DNA of 7,397 nt from Candidatus Cloacimonadota bacterium (lineage in GTDB: Bacteria; Cloacimonadota; Cloacimonadia; Cloacimonadales; TCS61), in contig JAQICU010000201.1 of NCBI GenBank assembly GCA_027858325.1, forward strand, positions 1-7,397, in the 5' to 3' direction. The notes beneath the pieces are model-generated. The model had not been told where the DNA came from, searched no databases, and worked only from the letters and a program-made list of their open reading frames with translations. Made by a program: the position numbers and the translations under genes. Below are positions 6,901 to 7,397 of the stretch, piece by piece. How positions within the stretch are numbered: position 1 is the stretch's first letter; each line of letters starts with the position of its first letter.

Positions 6901-7397
6901 GTGGTCTTCTACCTTACTATATAGCACGTGTTAGGATAATTATAAATGACAAATATAATACTCAAGAGTTAATTACTATTGCCAAGAGTGAATCACAAAA
7001 AGAAATCCAACAAAGATGGAAAGAATATGACATAATCCCTTTTGCTGTTAATAATGTTCTATTGGAAATACTTAAATTTTCTTCAAACAGTACTCCGCAA
7101 GGTATAAAAAAAATCTATAATAAATTAATAAATGATGACCAGAAAGTTAGACTTAGAGATAGATTAGAAGCCTTAAGATATTCAATAAGACTTGATCACC
7201 TTTCTGAGATTAGAGATTATTTAGAAAGATCAGTTTATGATATTTTTTTATCATTAAAAGATGGAACAACTGAAGAAAGAGCTAATTTACTAATAAAATT
7301 AGCTCGAGCAGTCTTACCAATTAGCATTGAAGATGCAGCTTGCTATTTTAATGATGCAATAGAAGTTGTATCAAAATTCGGTGATGAAATATATCCC
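3945..7397 (+). CDS. AVAST-like nuclease-STAND NTPase, 3' end beyond the window
   Basis: An uninterrupted frame of 1151 codons with no stop before the window edge, so the C-terminus is missing. Residues about 15-110 look like a Cap4/Mrr-type PD-(D/E)xK nuclease core: AGDVFHYRWAARR (20-32), E49, YVIDVAEY with D63, and FQLKH with Q82 and K84. The NTPase follows from about 246: Walker A SGGVGKT (283-289, K288), RHRHRDALIQIANE (323-336), Walker B VLIDAADNA (383-391, D386 and D389), a sensor-type LCRTE with R423, and GNPR (474-477), the STAND counterpart of GxP. DLGRPLW (567-573) and DEPTETWFR (583-591) lie in the likely winged-helix part. From about 600 on it is mostly helical with TPR-like hairpins and a charged linker at 764-783; this would be the target-sensing region. 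In known Avs proteins, binding of a phage protein triggers oligomerisation and DNA cleavage; that role here is inference. The specific Avs subtype cannot be named. Confidence 0.85.
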   Translation, partial: MSPKQTTRIIDKDLVRYSRAGDVFHYRWAARRCLRMIHPNSQLYCITIEGSKKREEAGEYVIDVAEYSNITDKNIQKVAYFQLKHTTKRKKIPFKLSDLQGTIEGFAQKYISHSCDDKKSTEISFNIITNRPISERFRRSIYSIIQGKSVNSRFQKTLEKYTLLKDKELSGFCNLLVIADGEGDYNSQKHQLHKEMSHLFTGYVDKPQIDSITALVQEKALPDSDGQIIRENILQRFGVTSERYLFPAPPQFDNIENSIPRKQLFELLDYIIEKPSPIIIHASGGVGKTVFARQIIQSLPVGSYGFIYDSFGRGNYRNRSHSRHRHRDALIQIANEIASQGLCDSIVAQTTSLDDEIMRKFQNCLKTAIKTLKKVDENALLLVLIDAADNAENAAKEYNESCFAHELLSETLPEGCKLIMLCRTENVYLLRPSDTILQLKLEPFSEDETFNHLNIWFPHASPADGLEFHRLTNGNPRVQANILNMRFSTIQEVLTNLGPTPKTVENQINDQLDFAISKIKKQYSLDYQRRIDAICLGLANLPPFIPLRVLAKSANVDESMVKSFIADLGRPLWLTDTSVQFRDEPTETWFRTQYSASSEQIATYVALLRPLAYDNTYVSETLPLLLLQAGMYNELIELALSDDYLPPNDPLNERNIRIFRLQFAFKAAIKANRIADASKIAMRAGEEMAGDERQYKLLKKNVDLIAPLQSNQKVQELAFKRLLRSGWDGSENVYTASLLSTVNDYKGEARSYLRAANNWLDIYFKERRKSKEKQNNKSIEDNDILEMSFTCYKLFGVENAVNFILRWRPALVIYRITLKLCRKLIDIGKTSAVYEMASFCKRKQYMIIAISHALNEVGKYPNTIELSPCLILLTCKRIRVHKPKHNYDDTTLTSIISFLEACAARKLSHMKIVRVINHYFPSLASMSFTRDYNKIERRAYLRAVALKCVILEDLKPDIDQFTIKKIDMNQKKINHNEKRELKEVIGGLLPYYIARVRIIINDKYNTQELITIAKSESQKEIQQRWKEYDIIPFAVNNVLLEILKFSSNSTPQGIKKIYNKLINDDQKVRLRDRLEALRYSIRLDHLSEIRDYLERSVYDIFLSLKDGTTEERANLLIKLARAVLPISIEDAACYFNDAIEVVSKFGDEIYP

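Overview
The window looks like a piece of an AT-rich bacterial chromosome. The first gene ends in a NYPNPFNPTTTI-type C-terminal sorting/anchoring domain. From memory, that domain is typical of the FCB group and related candidate phyla (Cloacimonadota, Marinimicrobiota, Ignavibacteria and similar). I would guess a Cloacimonadota-like organism, but nothing here settles the phylum. All four genes lie on the + strand.

Layout. Bases 1-223 are a leader with a perfect 19-bp palindrome and no recognisable gene. Bases 224-1849 encode an exported FG-GAP beta-propeller protein with seven blade-like repeats and a C-terminal sorting domain. Bases 1850-2224 are non-coding but structured: a long imperfect hairpin directly after the first gene, a second inverted repeat, and a 28-bp inverted repeat with TGTC ends that looks like a crossover site for a small serine recombinase. 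Bases 2225-2773 encode such a recombinase (182 aa, resolvase/invertase type). Bases 2774-2992 hold short palindromes. Bases 2993-3853 encode a UPF0489-family protein with a complete arginase-like set of metal ligands. From 3945 to the window edge there is a very long open frame (1151 codons, no stop) for a STAND-type NTPase with an N-terminal PD-(D/E)xK nuclease-like domain.

How it fits together. The last two genes look like an accessory, probably anti-phage, module. The nuclease-STAND architecture is that of AVAST (Avs)-like sensors, in which a C-terminal helical region recognises a phage protein and the NTPase then activates the N-terminal nuclease. The UPF0489 gene sits 91 bp upstream in the same direction and could be a partner or a neighbour by chance. 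The serine recombinase and its putative site next to the module suggest arrival by a mobile element, but no element ends were found. The most unusual point is the pairing of an arginase-fold UPF0489 enzyme with a nuclease-STAND protein.
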